A stretch of 64,000 bases of DNA from Massilia litorea (lineage in GTDB: Bacteria > Pseudomonadota > Gammaproteobacteria > Burkholderiales > Burkholderiaceae_D): assembly GCF_015101885.1 (NCBI RefSeq), contig NZ_CP062941.1:2728001-2792000 (forward strand). The letters run 5' to 3'. Each line of letters starts with the position of its first letter. Within the stretch, counting starts at the first letter, position 1. The notes beneath the pieces were generated by a model. It did no database searches, was not told the origin of the DNA, and saw only the letters and a list, made by a program, of their open reading frames with translations. The position numbers and the translations under genes were made by a program. This document shows positions 9,338-18,014 of this stretch, piece after piece.

Positions 9338-9805
9338 TCAGGTCGCTGCAGGCTCGTGGATCAGCCGGTGCACCAGCACCGGCTTGGTCGTATGCGACAA
9401 CACCTTATTCGTGACGCTGCCCAGCAGGATCTGGCCCCAGCCGCTGCGTCCGTGCGACCCCATGAAGATCAGGTCGCAGCCCTCCTGTTCGGCGATGTCG
9501 ACGATTTTCAGGGCCGTGGCATCGGAAAAAGCGGTCATGCAGCTGTGTTTCAGCCCGGCGTCCGCGCATGAGCGCATGATCCTGCCCATGTAGTCTTCGC
9601 CGGTGCGCCGCATCTGGGCGATGTATTCGTCCTCGCTGGGATAAGAGGGCGGAATGATCTCGACATACACGGGGTACTGGTATTCCGGTGCGACGAACAG
9701 GGCCAGCACCTCGGCCCCCATCTGGTGCGCGAACTTGACGCCGGCACAGGCCGTGTGCTGGGACACGGCCGAGCCGTCGGTGGTGATCAGGATTTTCCGG
9801 TACAT
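9338..9805 (-). CDS. Universal stress protein (UspA family)
   Basis: A 155-residue cytoplasmic protein with a single Usp domain. The ATP-binding signature G-x2-G-x9-G-S is intact in GSHGRSGWGQILLGS, so it belongs to the nucleotide-binding Usp group. It starts MYRKILITTDGS, typical for the family, with AGGGGG upstream of the ATG. A candidate Fnr/Anr-type site lies about 80 bases upstream, and an Fnr-like regulator is encoded two genes away. That agrees with the common control of usp genes by Fnr-type regulators in betaproteobacteria; the link here is inferred. Confidence 0.92.
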   Translation of the reverse strand: MYRKILITTDGSAVSQHTACAGVKFAHQMGAEVLALFVAPEYQYPVYVEIIPPSYPSEDEYIAQMRRTGEDYMGRIMRSCADAGLKHSCMTAFSDATALKIVDIAEQEGCDLIFMGSHGRSGWGQILLGSVTNKVLSHTTKPVLVHRLIHEPAAT

Positions 9806-10191
9806 GATGAGCCCCCTCCATACGCCACGGTATTGTGGCTGCTACTTCGTGTTCCGGGCTTGCGATAGCGCAACCTGTTGACCTTGCTCAAACACGGGTT
9901 CGCCTCAGCCGGAACGCCTCGAAAAACGATGCACAATCGACGCGACCACAAAACAACACCTGACTTGTGAAAATATTCAGGAACCGCACGGTTTTATTGT
10001 CGCGGAATTAAGATTCCTTGTCCATTTCGTCGTATTGCTTTTTCCGAGATTTACCTACGGCAACTACGCTGCTAAACTGGTTCACTGAATTTTGGGGCTT
10101 CCAGCGACCGCATGACGCGCGCGGAAGTCCGCATCCACCGGACCGAAGCAAGCAGATTGCGACACATTCATATCATGGAGAAGCAGGAATT
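9806..10191. other. Divergent intergenic region between uspA and cheZ
   Basis: About 385 bases with no supported gene; the open frame that extends cheZ upstream to 10018 looks spurious because it lacks a ribosome-binding site. It holds the FNR-like box at 9878-9891 and a CCTGA...TCAGG inverted repeat around 9959-9981. I saw no convincing sigma-28 promoter for the chemotaxis genes. Confidence 0.45.
9878..9891. promoter_or_regulatory. Candidate Fnr/Anr-type binding site upstream of uspA
   Basis: TTGACCTTGCTCAA matches the Fnr consensus TTGAT-N4-ATCAA at 8 of 10 defined positions and has the correct 4-base spacer. It lies 73-86 bases upstream of the uspA start codon. No clear -10 element was found at the expected distance, so it remains a candidate. 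Confidence 0.4.
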
Positions 10192-11061
10192 ATGACCGAC
10201 GCCGCCGACGATTTCGACGCATTATTCGAGGAAGTGGCAGCCCAGCGCGCCAGCGCGCCAGCCGCCGCCTCGGCTCCGGTTGCCGCCGCCGCGCCGGCAC
10301 CTGCCGCCGCCGATGAGGACGACCTGGAAGCCCTGTTCGACCAGGTCGCCTCCAGCCAGCCGGCCGCTCCAGCCAGCGCATCCACCGCTGCCGTCGCCGC
10401 GCCTGCCGTGGCCAGCGTCGCCATGGCACCGGTTGCCGCCGGCGAAGGCGAGACCGACAAGAACATGTACGAGCGCCTGGGCGGCATCGTGCGCCTGCTG
10501 CACGACTCGCTGCGCGAACTCGGCTATGACCGCGCGCTGACCGAGGCATCCTCGCAGATCAACGATGCCCAGGACCGCCTGGAATACGTCGCCACGCTGA
10601 CCGAGCAAGCCGCGAACAAGGTGTTGAACACCCTCGACGAAGGCATGCCGGCGCAAGACAAACTGTCGAAGCAGGCCCAGGACATGGAAGGCCGCTGGAC
10701 GGCCCTGTTCGCAGGCAAGCTGAGCCTGGACGAGTTCAAGGCCCTGGCCGGCGACTCGCGCCAGTTCGCGCAGGCCGTGCTTGACGCGACCGAGGCCGAG
10801 AAAGCCCGCCTGCTGGAAATCATGATGGCCCAGGACTTCCAGGACATCACCGGCCAGCTGATCAAGAAAGTCGTCATGATCACCAAGACGGTCGAGAACG
10901 AACTGGCCCAACTGCTGCGCGACAACGCACCGCCGGAAACGCGCGCCAAGCTGGCCGAAAAGGAAACTGCACCAGTGCAGCTCATGTCCGGCCCGTCCGT
11001 GCCATCCGCGGCGCTGGACCAGGATAACGTCGACGACCTTCTTGCCGATCTGGGATTCTAA
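10192..11061 (+). CDS. cheZ: Protein phosphatase CheZ, with long Ala/Pro N-terminal extension
   Basis: A 289-residue CheZ that dephosphorylates CheY-P. The catalytic motif QDFQDITGQ carries Asp218 and Gln222, equivalent to Asp143/Gln147 of E. coli CheZ. The C-terminal CheY-binding peptide DNVDDLLADLGF is intact. Residues 1-88 are an Ala/Pro-rich extension holding two copies of an acidic motif, DDFDALFEEVA (6-16) and DDLEALFDQVA (43-53), which resemble the C-terminal peptide. ATG 10192 is chosen because GGAGAAGCAGG lies upstream and MTDAADDF begins the acidic motif. The stop overlaps the cheA start by one base (TAATG). No cheY, cheW or receptor gene is adjacent. Confidence 0.93.
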   Translation: MTDAADDFDALFEEVAAQRASAPAAASAPVAAAAPAPAAADEDDLEALFDQVASSQPAAPASASTAAVAAPAVASVAMAPVAAGEGETDKNMYERLGGIVRLLHDSLRELGYDRALTEASSQINDAQDRLEYVATLTEQAANKVLNTLDEGMPAQDKLSKQAQDMEGRWTALFAGKLSLDEFKALAGDSRQFAQAVLDATEAEKARLLEIMMAQDFQDITGQLIKKVVMITKTVENELAQLLRDNAPPETRAKLAEKETAPVQLMSGPSVPSAALDQDNVDDLLADLGF

Positions 11062-12938
11062 TGGACGATATGCTCAAGGACTTCGTCGTCGAGGCGATGG
11101 ATCTGGCAGTCAATGTTGAAGAGCACCTGCTGCGCCTCGAACGCGATCCGGAGAACAAGGAAACGCTGAATGCGGTGTTTCGTTCGTTCCACACGATCAA
11201 GGGCGGTGCCGGCTTCATGGGCCTGCCCGCGCTGGTCGCGGCCTGCCACCTGACCGAAAACCTGTTCGACGCGCTGCGCACCGGCGCCGCGCCGGTCACG
11301 CCGCTGTCGATCGAGGCCGCGCTGCAGGCCTCGGGCTTCGTCGCCGACCAGTTGAACGACCTGAACAACGGCGCGACGCCGGAACAGCTGGCGCCGATGC
11401 CGCAGGATCTCGAACGCATCCTCACCGATGCGATCGAAGGCAAGACGCAAGCGGCGCCGGTTGCAGCGCCGGCGCCGGCGGCCGCACCGGTGGCTGAAGT
11501 TGCAGCGCCTGCCGCGGCCCCGGCCGCCGGTGAAGACGGCCTCGACTGGCCTGCGATGTACAACGCCGTCGTGCCTGCCGGCTTCGCCATCGCGGCCGGG
11601 CCCGCCACCGCCGTGTCGGACAATGCCGCCGCCGCCGTCCAGCCGGTCTCCGCGCCGGCCGCGCAAGCCGAGACCGTCGCCGCACCGGCCGCCAAGGCGG
11701 GCTGGGACGGCGTCGACCGCCGCAGCGATGCCAAGGCCGCCGCAGCCGCGCCGGCCAAGGACGAAAGCATCCGTATCGATGCCGTGAAACTCGACGCGCT
11801 GCTGGAAGTGGCCGGCGAATCGGTGCAGGCCGCCAACCAGGCCGCCGTGCTGCTCGAGCGCCTGGCCCAGTTCAAGTTCGAAGGGCAGGCCGCCACCCTG
11901 ATGGCCACGCTCACCGAAACGCTGGAACGCGCTTCCCGCTATTCGGCCGAACTGCAGCGCGCCACGCTGGCGACCCGCATGCAGCCTGTGGGCCGCCTGT
12001 TCCAGAAGTTCCCGCGCCTGGTGCGCGAACTGGCGAAAGACCTCGGCAAGGACGTCGAGCTGACCATCGAAGGCGCCGAGACCGAAGTTGACCGCGTCGT
12101 CGTGGACAGCCTGTACGATCCACTGGTGCACATGCTGCGCAACGCACTCGACCACGGCGTCGAGTCGCCGCAGGAGCGTGTCGCCGGCGGCAAGCCGGCC
12201 AAGGCTTTCATCCTGCTGAAAGCCTGGCAGGAAGCCAACAGCGTCATGATCGTGCTGCAGGACGACGGCAAGGGCATGGACCCGATCAAGCTGCGCCGCA
12301 AAGCCATCGACAAGGGCCTGATCGGCGAGAACGGCGCCCAGACCGACGAGGATGCGTATCAACTCGTGTTCCTGCCGGGCTTCTCGACGAAGGAAGTGGC
12401 ATCGTCCGTCTCGGGCCGCGGCGTGGGCATGGACGTGGTCAAAACGGCGGTGGAAAAGAACCGCGGCGCGATCCGCATCGATTCCTCGCTCGGCCACGGC
12501 ACCAAGTTCGCGATCCGCCTGCCGATTGAACTGTCGATCGTGCCGACCATGCTGGTCTCCACCTCGGGCGCCTCGCTGGCGCTGCCGATGGCGGTGGTCG
12601 AGCGTGTGGTCGAGCTGCCGGAGACCTTCTCGATGGTCGGCGGCGCCCCGGTGCTGAAGGACCAGGGCCGTCCGCTGCCGGTGCGCTCGCTGGCCGGCTC
12701 GCTCGGCTACGAGGAAGCCGTCGAGCGCGTCGGCATCGTCATCAATGCGCCACAGCCGTATATCCTGGCGGTGGAAGCGGTCGACGGCACGGCCGACCTG
12801 GTCATCAAGCCGATGACGGCGCTGACGGTGGAAGGCATCACCGGCACCGCGCGTTCGGCCGAGGGCGAGCTGGTGCTGGTCGTGGGCCTGTCCTTCCTGA
12901 TGGACGGTTGCCGCAGCACGGTGCGCATGGCAGCATAA
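11061..12938 (+). CDS. cheA: Chemotaxis histidine kinase CheA, apparently without a P2 domain
   Basis: A 625-residue histidine kinase that would pass phosphate to CheY/CheB. P1 (residues 1-125) carries the phospho-accepting His44 in FHTIKGGAGF. P3 begins near 237, P4 has the N box HMLRNALDHGVES (about 357-369), DDGKGMD and GRGVGMDVVK, and a CheW-like P5 domain closes the protein. Between P1 and P3 (about 130-235) there is only an Ala/Pro-rich linker and no recognisable CheY-binding P2 domain. The gene is coupled to cheZ and followed by a terminator, so the two form a closed unit away from other chemotaxis genes. Confidence 0.93.
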   Translation: MDDMLKDFVVEAMDLAVNVEEHLLRLERDPENKETLNAVFRSFHTIKGGAGFMGLPALVAACHLTENLFDALRTGAAPVTPLSIEAALQASGFVADQLNDLNNGATPEQLAPMPQDLERILTDAIEGKTQAAPVAAPAPAAAPVAEVAAPAAAPAAGEDGLDWPAMYNAVVPAGFAIAAGPATAVSDNAAAAVQPVSAPAAQAETVAAPAAKAGWDGVDRRSDAKAAAAAPAKDESIRIDAVKLDALLEVAGESVQAANQAAVLLERLAQFKFEGQAATLMATLTETLERASRYSAELQRATLATRMQPVGRLFQKFPRLVRELAKDLGKDVELTIEGAETEVDRVVVDSLYDPLVHMLRNALDHGVESPQERVAGGKPAKAFILLKAWQEANSVMIVLQDDGKGMDPIKLRRKAIDKGLIGENGAQTDEDAYQLVFLPGFSTKEVASSVSGRGVGMDVVKTAVEKNRGAIRIDSSLGHGTKFAIRLPIELSIVPTMLVSTSGASLALPMAVVERVVELPETFSMVGGAPVLKDQGRPLPVRSLAGSLGYEEAVERVGIVINAPQPYILAVEAVDGTADLVIKPMTALTVEGITGTARSAEGELVLVVGLSFLMDGCRSTVRMAA

Positions 12939-12982
12939 AGTGCACTGAACAAGTGAAAAAGGGCGGAGTCTGCCCTTGCAAT

Positions 12983-13016
12983 AAAAGCCTGCGCATCCGA
13001 TGTGCAGGCTTTTTTT
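12983..13016 (+). terminator. Intrinsic terminator after cheA
   Basis: AAAAGCCTGC pairs with GCAGGCTTTT and is followed by a run of seven T. A second GGGC/GCCC stem sits just upstream (about 12958-12976). Confidence 0.88.
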
Positions 13017-13169
13017 ATTCAGACATTCGGCGCGAAGGGCAAATCTTGTTTGTTTGAGGCGGTTGGTATTGGCAGAATGATGCAAAACGACCCCATTACT
13101 GCCGCAGTGCACAAATATGGCATAATCAAAATCCCCCACCCAAGCGGGTCGGTTCGACAGGACACTAGC

Positions 13170-14570
13170 ATGTTAAAAACGCTCTACGACAAACTCTGGG
13201 AATCGCACGTCGTGCGTGCCGATGCCGACGGCACGACCGTGCTGTATATCGACCGCCACCTGGTGCACGAGGTGACCAGCCCGCAAGCCTTCGAGGGCCT
13301 GCGCGAAGCCCATCGCGGCCTGTGGCGCAACGCCGCCAATCTGGCCGTGGCCGACCACAACGTGCCGACCACCGACCGCCGCGAAGGCATCGCCGACCCG
13401 ACCTCGCGCCTGCAGGTCGAGACCCTCGACGCCAACGCGAAGAGCTTCGGGCTTACCTACTTCAACATGAACGACAAGCGCCAGGGCATCGTCCACGTGA
13501 TCGGGCCGGAGCAGGGCGCGACGCTCCCCGGCATGACCGTGGTCTGCGGCGACTCGCATACTTCCACCCACGGCGCCTTCGGCTGCCTGGCGCACGGCAT
13601 CGGCACGTCCGAAGTCGAGCACGTGCTGGCGACGCAGACCCTGCTGGCCAAGAAATCGAAAGCGATGCTGGTGCAGGTCGACGGCGCATTGCCTGCCGGC
13701 GTCACCGCGAAGGACATCGTGCTGGCCGTGATCGGCAAGATCGGCACCGCCGGCGGTACGGGCTACGCCATCGAATTCGGCGGCTCGACGATCCGCTCGC
13801 TGTCGATGGAAGGACGCATGACGGTCTGTAACATGGCGATCGAAGCGGGCGCGCGCGCCGGCATGGTCGCCGTGGACGACACCACGATCGATTACGTCAA
13901 GGGCCGTCCGTTCTCCCCTAGCGGTCCGCACTGGGAGCAGGCGGTGTCCTACTGGCGCACGCTGCACACCGATCCGGGCGCGAAATTCGACATGGTCGTC
14001 ACCCTCGACGCGACGCAGATCCGCCCGCAGGTCACCTGGGGCACCTCGCCCGAGATGGTCACCTCGATCGACGGCCGCGTGCCCGATCCGGACCAGGAAA
14101 AGGATGCAGTGCGCCGCGACGCGATGGAAAAGGCGCTGGTCTACATGGCCCTGACCCCGAACACCCCGATCGAGAACATCCGCATCGACAAGGTCTTCAT
14201 CGGCTCCTGCACCAACTCGCGCATCGAAGACCTGCGCGAAGCGGCCAGCGTCGTGCGCGGCCGCCAGCGCGCCTCGAACGTGAAGCTGGCGATGGTCGTG
14301 CCGGGTTCCGGCCTGGTCAAGGAGCAGGCCGAGCGCGAAGGCCTGGACAAGATCTTCAAGGCCGCCGGCTTCGAATGGCGCGAGCCGGGCTGCTCGATGT
14401 GCCTGGCGATGAACGCCGACCGGCTGGAGCCGGGCGAACGATGCGCCTCGACCTCGAACCGCAATTTCGAAGGCCGGCAAGGGCAGGGCGGACGCACCCA
14501 CCTGGTGTCGCCGGCCATGGCCGCCGCGGCCGGTATCGCGGGCCACTTCGTCGACGTGCGCGCACTCTAA
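13170..14570 (+). CDS. leuC: 3-isopropylmalate dehydratase, large subunit
   Basis: A 466-residue aconitase-family enzyme that with LeuD converts 2-isopropylmalate to 3-isopropylmalate in leucine synthesis. The [4Fe-4S] ligands are present: Cys347 in CTNSR, and Cys408 and Cys411 in [12 protein letters not shown] 13170 is chosen over the longer frame because [15 protein letters not shown] is the family start and AGGA lies upstream. It heads the leu cluster; an entericidin-like gene separates it from leuD. No clear leader peptide or attenuator was seen in the 150 bases upstream. Confidence 0.96.
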   Translation: MLKTLYDKLWESHVVRADADGTTVLYIDRHLVHEVTSPQAFEGLREAHRGLWRNAANLAVADHNVPTTDRREGIADPTSRLQVETLDANAKSFGLTYFNMNDKRQGIVHVIGPEQGATLPGMTVVCGDSHTSTHGAFGCLAHGIGTSEVEHVLATQTLLAKKSKAMLVQVDGALPAGVTAKDIVLAVIGKIGTAGGTGYAIEFGGSTIRSLSMEGRMTVCNMAIEAGARAGMVAVDDTTIDYVKGRPFSPSGPHWEQAVSYWRTLHTDPGAKFDMVVTLDATQIRPQVTWGTSPEMVTSIDGRVPDPDQEKDAVRRDAMEKALVYMALTPNTPIENIRIDKVFIGSCTNSRIEDLREAASVVRGRQRASNVKLAMVVPGSGLVKEQAEREGLDKIFKAAGFEWREPGCSMCLAMNADRLEPGERCASTSNRNFEGRQGQGGRTHLVSPAMAAAAGIAGHFVDVRAL

Positions 14571-14596
14571 ATCAACAACCGAACCACGGATTCAAC

Positions 14597-14719
14597 ATGA
14601 AAAAAGCATTCGCCCTCTCCCTGATCGCCATCGTTCTCGCAGGCTGCAACACGATCTCCGGCATCGGCCGCGACGTGCAGAAGGTCGGCCAGGTCGTCAC
14701 CGGCGCCGGCGGCAAGTAA
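14597..14719 (+). CDS. Entericidin A/B-family small lipoprotein
   Basis: A 40-residue peptide. The signal region MKKAFALSLIAIVL is followed by the lipobox LAGC (Cys17), then NTISGIGRDVQKVGQVVTG, the amphipathic helix typical of entericidins. It should be a lipid-anchored envelope peptide. It sits between leuC and leuD in the same direction with 26-27 base gaps, so it is co-transcribed with leucine biosynthesis genes. I recall this arrangement from other Burkholderiales; its reason is unknown. No second paired entericidin is present. Confidence 0.88.
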   Translation: MKKAFALSLIAIVLAGCNTISGIGRDVQKVGQVVTGAGGK

Positions 14720-14746
14720 TTACCCAATCGCGAACCGGGACAGGAC

Positions 14747-15394
14747 ATGGATAAATTCACCGTACACGAAGGACTGGTGGCGCCGCTCGACCGCGCCAAC
14801 GTCGACACCGACGCCATCATCCCGAAGCAGTTCCTGAAATCGATCCGGCGCACGGGCTTCGGCCCGAACCTGTTCGACGAGTGGCGCTATCTCGACCACG
14901 GCGAGCCGGGCCAGGACTGCACGAACCGTCCGCTCAACCCGGACTTCGTGCTGAACCAGCCGCGCTACCAGGGTGCATCGATCCTGCTGACCCGCAAGAA
15001 CTTCGGCTGCGGCTCCTCGCGCGAACACGCGCCCTGGGCCCTGCAGCAGTACGGCTTCCGCGCCATCGTCGCGCCGAGCTTCGCCGACATCTTCTTCAAT
15101 AACTGCTACAAGAGCGGCCTGCTGCCGATCGTCCTCACCGAAGCGCAGGTCGACCAGCTCTTCAACGAGGTCAAGGCGACCACCGGATTCAAACTCGTGG
15201 TCGACCTCGAGAACCAGGTGCTGCGCACGCCGGATGGACGCATCGGTTTCGAATTCGCGATCGACGACTTCCGCAAGTACTGCCTGTTGAACGGCCTGGA
15301 CGACATCGGCCTGACCCTGCGCCACGCCGACGAGATCCGCGCCTTCGAAGAGCGCCACCTGGCGCGCCAGCCCTGGCTGGCCAACACCATCTAA
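14747..15394 (+). CDS. leuD: 3-isopropylmalate dehydratase, small subunit
   Basis: A 215-residue swivelling-domain subunit that completes the LeuCD isomerase. It starts [28 protein letters not shown], and the conserved [15 protein letters not shown] motif is present. AGGA precedes the start. It lies 16 bases before leuB, consistent with one operon. Confidence 0.95.
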   Translation: MDKFTVHEGLVAPLDRANVDTDAIIPKQFLKSIRRTGFGPNLFDEWRYLDHGEPGQDCTNRPLNPDFVLNQPRYQGASILLTRKNFGCGSSREHAPWALQQYGFRAIVAPSFADIFFNNCYKSGLLPIVLTEAQVDQLFNEVKATTGFKLVVDLENQVLRTPDGRIGFEFAIDDFRKYCLLNGLDDIGLTLRHADEIRAFEERHLARQPWLANTI

Positions 15395-15410
15395 GAAAAA
15401 GAAAACGCAC

Positions 15411-16484
15411 ATGTCGAAAATTGCAATCCTGCCGGGCGACGGCATCGGTCCCGAAATCACGGCGCAAGCCGTGCGCGTGCTGGACGCCCTCGGCGAATCC
15501 TTCGAGATGGAGCAGGCGGAAGTCGGCGGCGCCGGCTATGCCGCGCACGGCCATCCGCTGCCGGAATCGACCCTGAAACTGGCGAAGCAGGCCGACGCCG
15601 TGCTGTTCGGCGCGGTCGGCGACTACCAGTACGACACGCTCGAGCGCGCGCTGCGCCCGGAGCAGGCGATCCTCGGATTGCGCAAGGAACTCGGCCTGTT
15701 CGCCAACCTGCGTCCCGCGATCCTGTATCCGGAACTGGCCGGCGCCTCCACCCTGAAGCCGGAAGTGGTTTCCGGCCTCGACATCCTGATCATCCGCGAA
15801 CTGACCGGCGACATCTATTTCGGCAAGCCGCGCGGCGTGCGCGAATGCCCGGACGGTCCCTTCAAGGGCCAGCGCGAAGGTTTCGATACGATGCGCTACG
15901 CCGAAGGCGAGATCCGTCGCATCGCGCACGTCGCCTTCCAGGCTGCGCGCAAGCGTGACAAGCGCGTCACCAGCGTCGACAAGGCCAACGTGCTCGAGAC
16001 CTTCCAGTTCTGGCGCGACATCGTGACCGACGTGCACAAGGAATACCAGGACGTCGCCCTCGAACACATGTATGTCGATAACGCGGCGATGCAGCTGGTG
16101 CGCGCGCCGAAGAAATTCGACGTCATCGTCACCGGCAACATGTTCGGCGACATCCTGTCCGATGCGGCGGCGATGCTGACCGGCTCGATCGGCATGCTGC
16201 CGTCGGCTTCGCTCGACGCCAACAACAAAGGACTGTACGAGCCTTCGCACGGTTCGGCGCCGGACATCGCGGGCAAGGGCATCGCAAACCCGCTGGCGAC
16301 GATCCTCTCGGCTGCGATGATGCTGCGTTTCTCGCTCGGCAAGCTTGAACAGGCCGACCGCATCGAGACCGCCGTCAAGACGGTCCTCAAGCAAGGATTG
16401 CGCACAGCGGATATATTCGAGGATGGCACGCAGCGTGTAAGTACGGAACAAATGGGCGACGCCGTGGTGCGGGCGCTCCGGTAA
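15411..16484 (+). CDS. leuB: 3-isopropylmalate dehydrogenase
   Basis: A 357-residue NAD-dependent enzyme that oxidises and decarboxylates 3-isopropylmalate. Motifs seen: LPGDGIGPE at the start, [10 protein letters not shown], the catalytic Lys in DKANVLE, and the metal and NAD-binding [10 protein letters not shown] and [14 protein letters not shown]. Length is normal. asd begins 25 bases downstream on the same strand. Confidence 0.96.
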   Translation: MSKIAILPGDGIGPEITAQAVRVLDALGESFEMEQAEVGGAGYAAHGHPLPESTLKLAKQADAVLFGAVGDYQYDTLERALRPEQAILGLRKELGLFANLRPAILYPELAGASTLKPEVVSGLDILIIRELTGDIYFGKPRGVRECPDGPFKGQREGFDTMRYAEGEIRRIAHVAFQAARKRDKRVTSVDKANVLETFQFWRDIVTDVHKEYQDVALEHMYVDNAAMQLVRAPKKFDVIVTGNMFGDILSDAAAMLTGSIGMLPSASLDANNKGLYEPSHGSAPDIAGKGIANPLATILSAAMMLRFSLGKLEQADRIETAVKTVLKQGLRTADIFEDGTQRVSTEQMGDAVVRALR

Positions 16485-16509
16485 TTTTGACAAAACGACG
16501 GGGAATAAA

Positions 16510-17637
16510 ATGAAATTGGTAGGCCTGGTAGGTTGGCGCGGCATGGTGGGTTCGGTCCTGATGCAGCGCATGCAGGATGAGGGCGATTTCGACCACATCG
16601 AGCCGGTGTTCTTCACCACCTCGAACGCGGGTGGCGCGGCGCCGAAGATGGCGAAAAACGAAACCACGCTCAAGAGCGCGCACGACATCGCCGAGCTGTC
16701 GAAATGCGAGATCATCATCTCCTGCCAGGGCGGCGACTACACCAGCGACATCTTCCCGCAGCTGCGCGCCAGCGGCTGGAACGGCTACTGGATCGACGCC
16801 GCCTCGACGCTGCGCATGAACGACGACGCCGTCATCGTGCTCGATCCGGTCAACAAGGACGTGATCAAGAACGCGCTCTCGCGCGGCGTGAAGAACTACG
16901 TCGGCGGCAACTGCACCGTCTCCTGCATGCTGATGGGCCTGGGCGGCCTGTTCGAGCAGGGCCTGGTCGAGTGGATGACCTCCATGACCTACCAGGCAGC
17001 GTCCGGCGGCGGCGCCCAGCACATGCGCGAACTGCTGACCCAGTTCGGCACCATCAACGGCGCGGTGAAACCGCTGCTCGACGATCCGGCATCGGCCATC
17101 CTCGAGATCGACCGCACCGTGCTGGCGACCCAGCATGGCTTGACGGCTGAGGAGACGAAGCAGTTCGGCGTGCCGCTGGCCGGCAACCTGATCCCGTGGA
17201 TCGACAAGGACCTGGGCAACGGCCAGTCGAAGGAAGAGTGGAAGGCCGGCGCCGAGACCAACAAGATCCTGGGCCGCGGCGAAGGTTTCGGTAGCTCGGC
17301 GATTCCTGTGGACGGCCTGTGCGTGCGCATCGGCGCGATGCGCTGCCACTCGCAGGCGCTGACCATCAAGATGACGAAGGACGTGCCGCTCGACGAAATC
17401 AACGACATCATCGCTTCGCACAACCAGTGGGTGAAGGTGGTGCCGAACACGCGCGAAGCGTCGATGCGCGACCTGTCGCCGGCAGCCGTCACCGGCAGCC
17501 TGACGATTCCGGTGGGGCGCCTGCGCAAGATGTCGATGGGGCCGGATTACCTGTCGGCCTTCACGGTCGGCGACCAGCTGCTGTGGGGCGCGGCTGAGCC
17601 GCTGCGCAGGATGCTGCGGATCGTGCTGGACAAGTAA
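16510..17637 (+). CDS. asd: Aspartate-semialdehyde dehydrogenase
   Basis: A 375-residue enzyme that reduces aspartyl phosphate to aspartate semialdehyde for Lys, Met, Thr and diaminopimelate. It has the NADP-binding [13 protein letters not shown] at the N-terminus, the catalytic Cys135 in [11 protein letters not shown] and the substrate-binding [14 protein letters not shown]. Length and motifs match the gram-negative asd type. It ends the leu-asd transcript, since a strong terminator follows within 6 bases. Confidence 0.96.
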   Translation: MKLVGLVGWRGMVGSVLMQRMQDEGDFDHIEPVFFTTSNAGGAAPKMAKNETTLKSAHDIAELSKCEIIISCQGGDYTSDIFPQLRASGWNGYWIDAASTLRMNDDAVIVLDPVNKDVIKNALSRGVKNYVGGNCTVSCMLMGLGGLFEQGLVEWMTSMTYQAASGGGAQHMRELLTQFGTINGAVKPLLDDPASAILEIDRTVLATQHGLTAEETKQFGVPLAGNLIPWIDKDLGNGQSKEEWKAGAETNKILGRGEGFGSSAIPVDGLCVRIGAMRCHSQALTIKMTKDVPLDEINDIIASHNQWVKVVPNTREASMRDLSPAAVTGSLTIPVGRLRKMSMGPDYLSAFTVGDQLLWGAAEPLRRMLRIVLDK

Positions 17638-17642
17638 GAACG

Positions 17643-17668
17643 AACGCCGCGATCTTCGCGGCGTTTTT
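17643..17668 (+). terminator. Intrinsic terminator after asd
   Basis: AACGCCGCGA pairs with TCGCGGCGTT around a three-base loop, followed by Ts. Confidence 0.9.
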
Positions 17669-17674
17669 GTAGGG

Positions 17675-17701
17675 GTCCTTGATGCCAATGGCATCAAGGA
17701 C
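17675..17701. repeat. Perfect 13-base palindrome
   Basis: GTCCTTGATGCCA and TGGCATCAAGGAC are perfect reverse complements separated by one A. There is no T-run, so it is not a standard terminator. A cruciform or a protein-binding site is possible. Confidence 0.75.
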
Positions 17702-17721
17702 GGTTTCACCGGGCTCTCCGA

Positions 17722-17793
17722 GCCCACGCGGTGATACGCGCCGGCGAGATCGTCGAGCACGAAATCGGAGCCGGTACGTACCACCGCGTGGGC
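17722..17793. repeat. Intergenic inverted repeat, REP-like, with nested palindromes
   Basis: GCCCACGCGGTGATACG (17722-17738) and CGTACCACCGCGTGGGC (17777-17793) are reverse complements at 16 of 17 bases around a 38-base spacer. Each arm overlaps a smaller palindrome: GGGCTC-TCC-GAGCCC at 17711-17725 and GTGGGC-GGA-GCCCAC at 17788-17802. The second resembles the GTGGGCGGAGCCCAC motif I associate with dispersed intergenic repeats in such genomes, but only this one copy pair lies in the window. Confidence 0.65.
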
Positions 17794-18014
17794 GGAGCCC
17801 ACCCTACAGTTCTTGGTGATTCGACCAGACTCGTTAACGCCCCGATAATCAAGCATCGCAACAGTCGATATCGAAACATTATCGATCACTCATCCATCCC
17901 ACAGAATCGCAAGCCTACGCCCCGCAGAGCTTGCATGCTCCAGTGCATGATGATATGTTGAGACTTCCGGGAAACCGTCCTTTCCCTCCTGCCAACCCTC
18001 TCGCATCCAACTCT

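Larger units (their letters stand above)
17638..18014. other. Intergenic region between asd and fimV
   Basis: No supported gene. It contains the asd terminator, a near-perfect palindrome (17675-17701) and a larger inverted-repeat element (17722-17793), then the presumed fimV promoter region, in which no clear promoter was recognised. Confidence 0.5.

Noticed and set aside
11058..13139. A 693-codon minus-strand frame opposite cheA
   Set aside because: It runs through the cheA terminator and leuC upstream region, and the composition is typical of a shadow frame.
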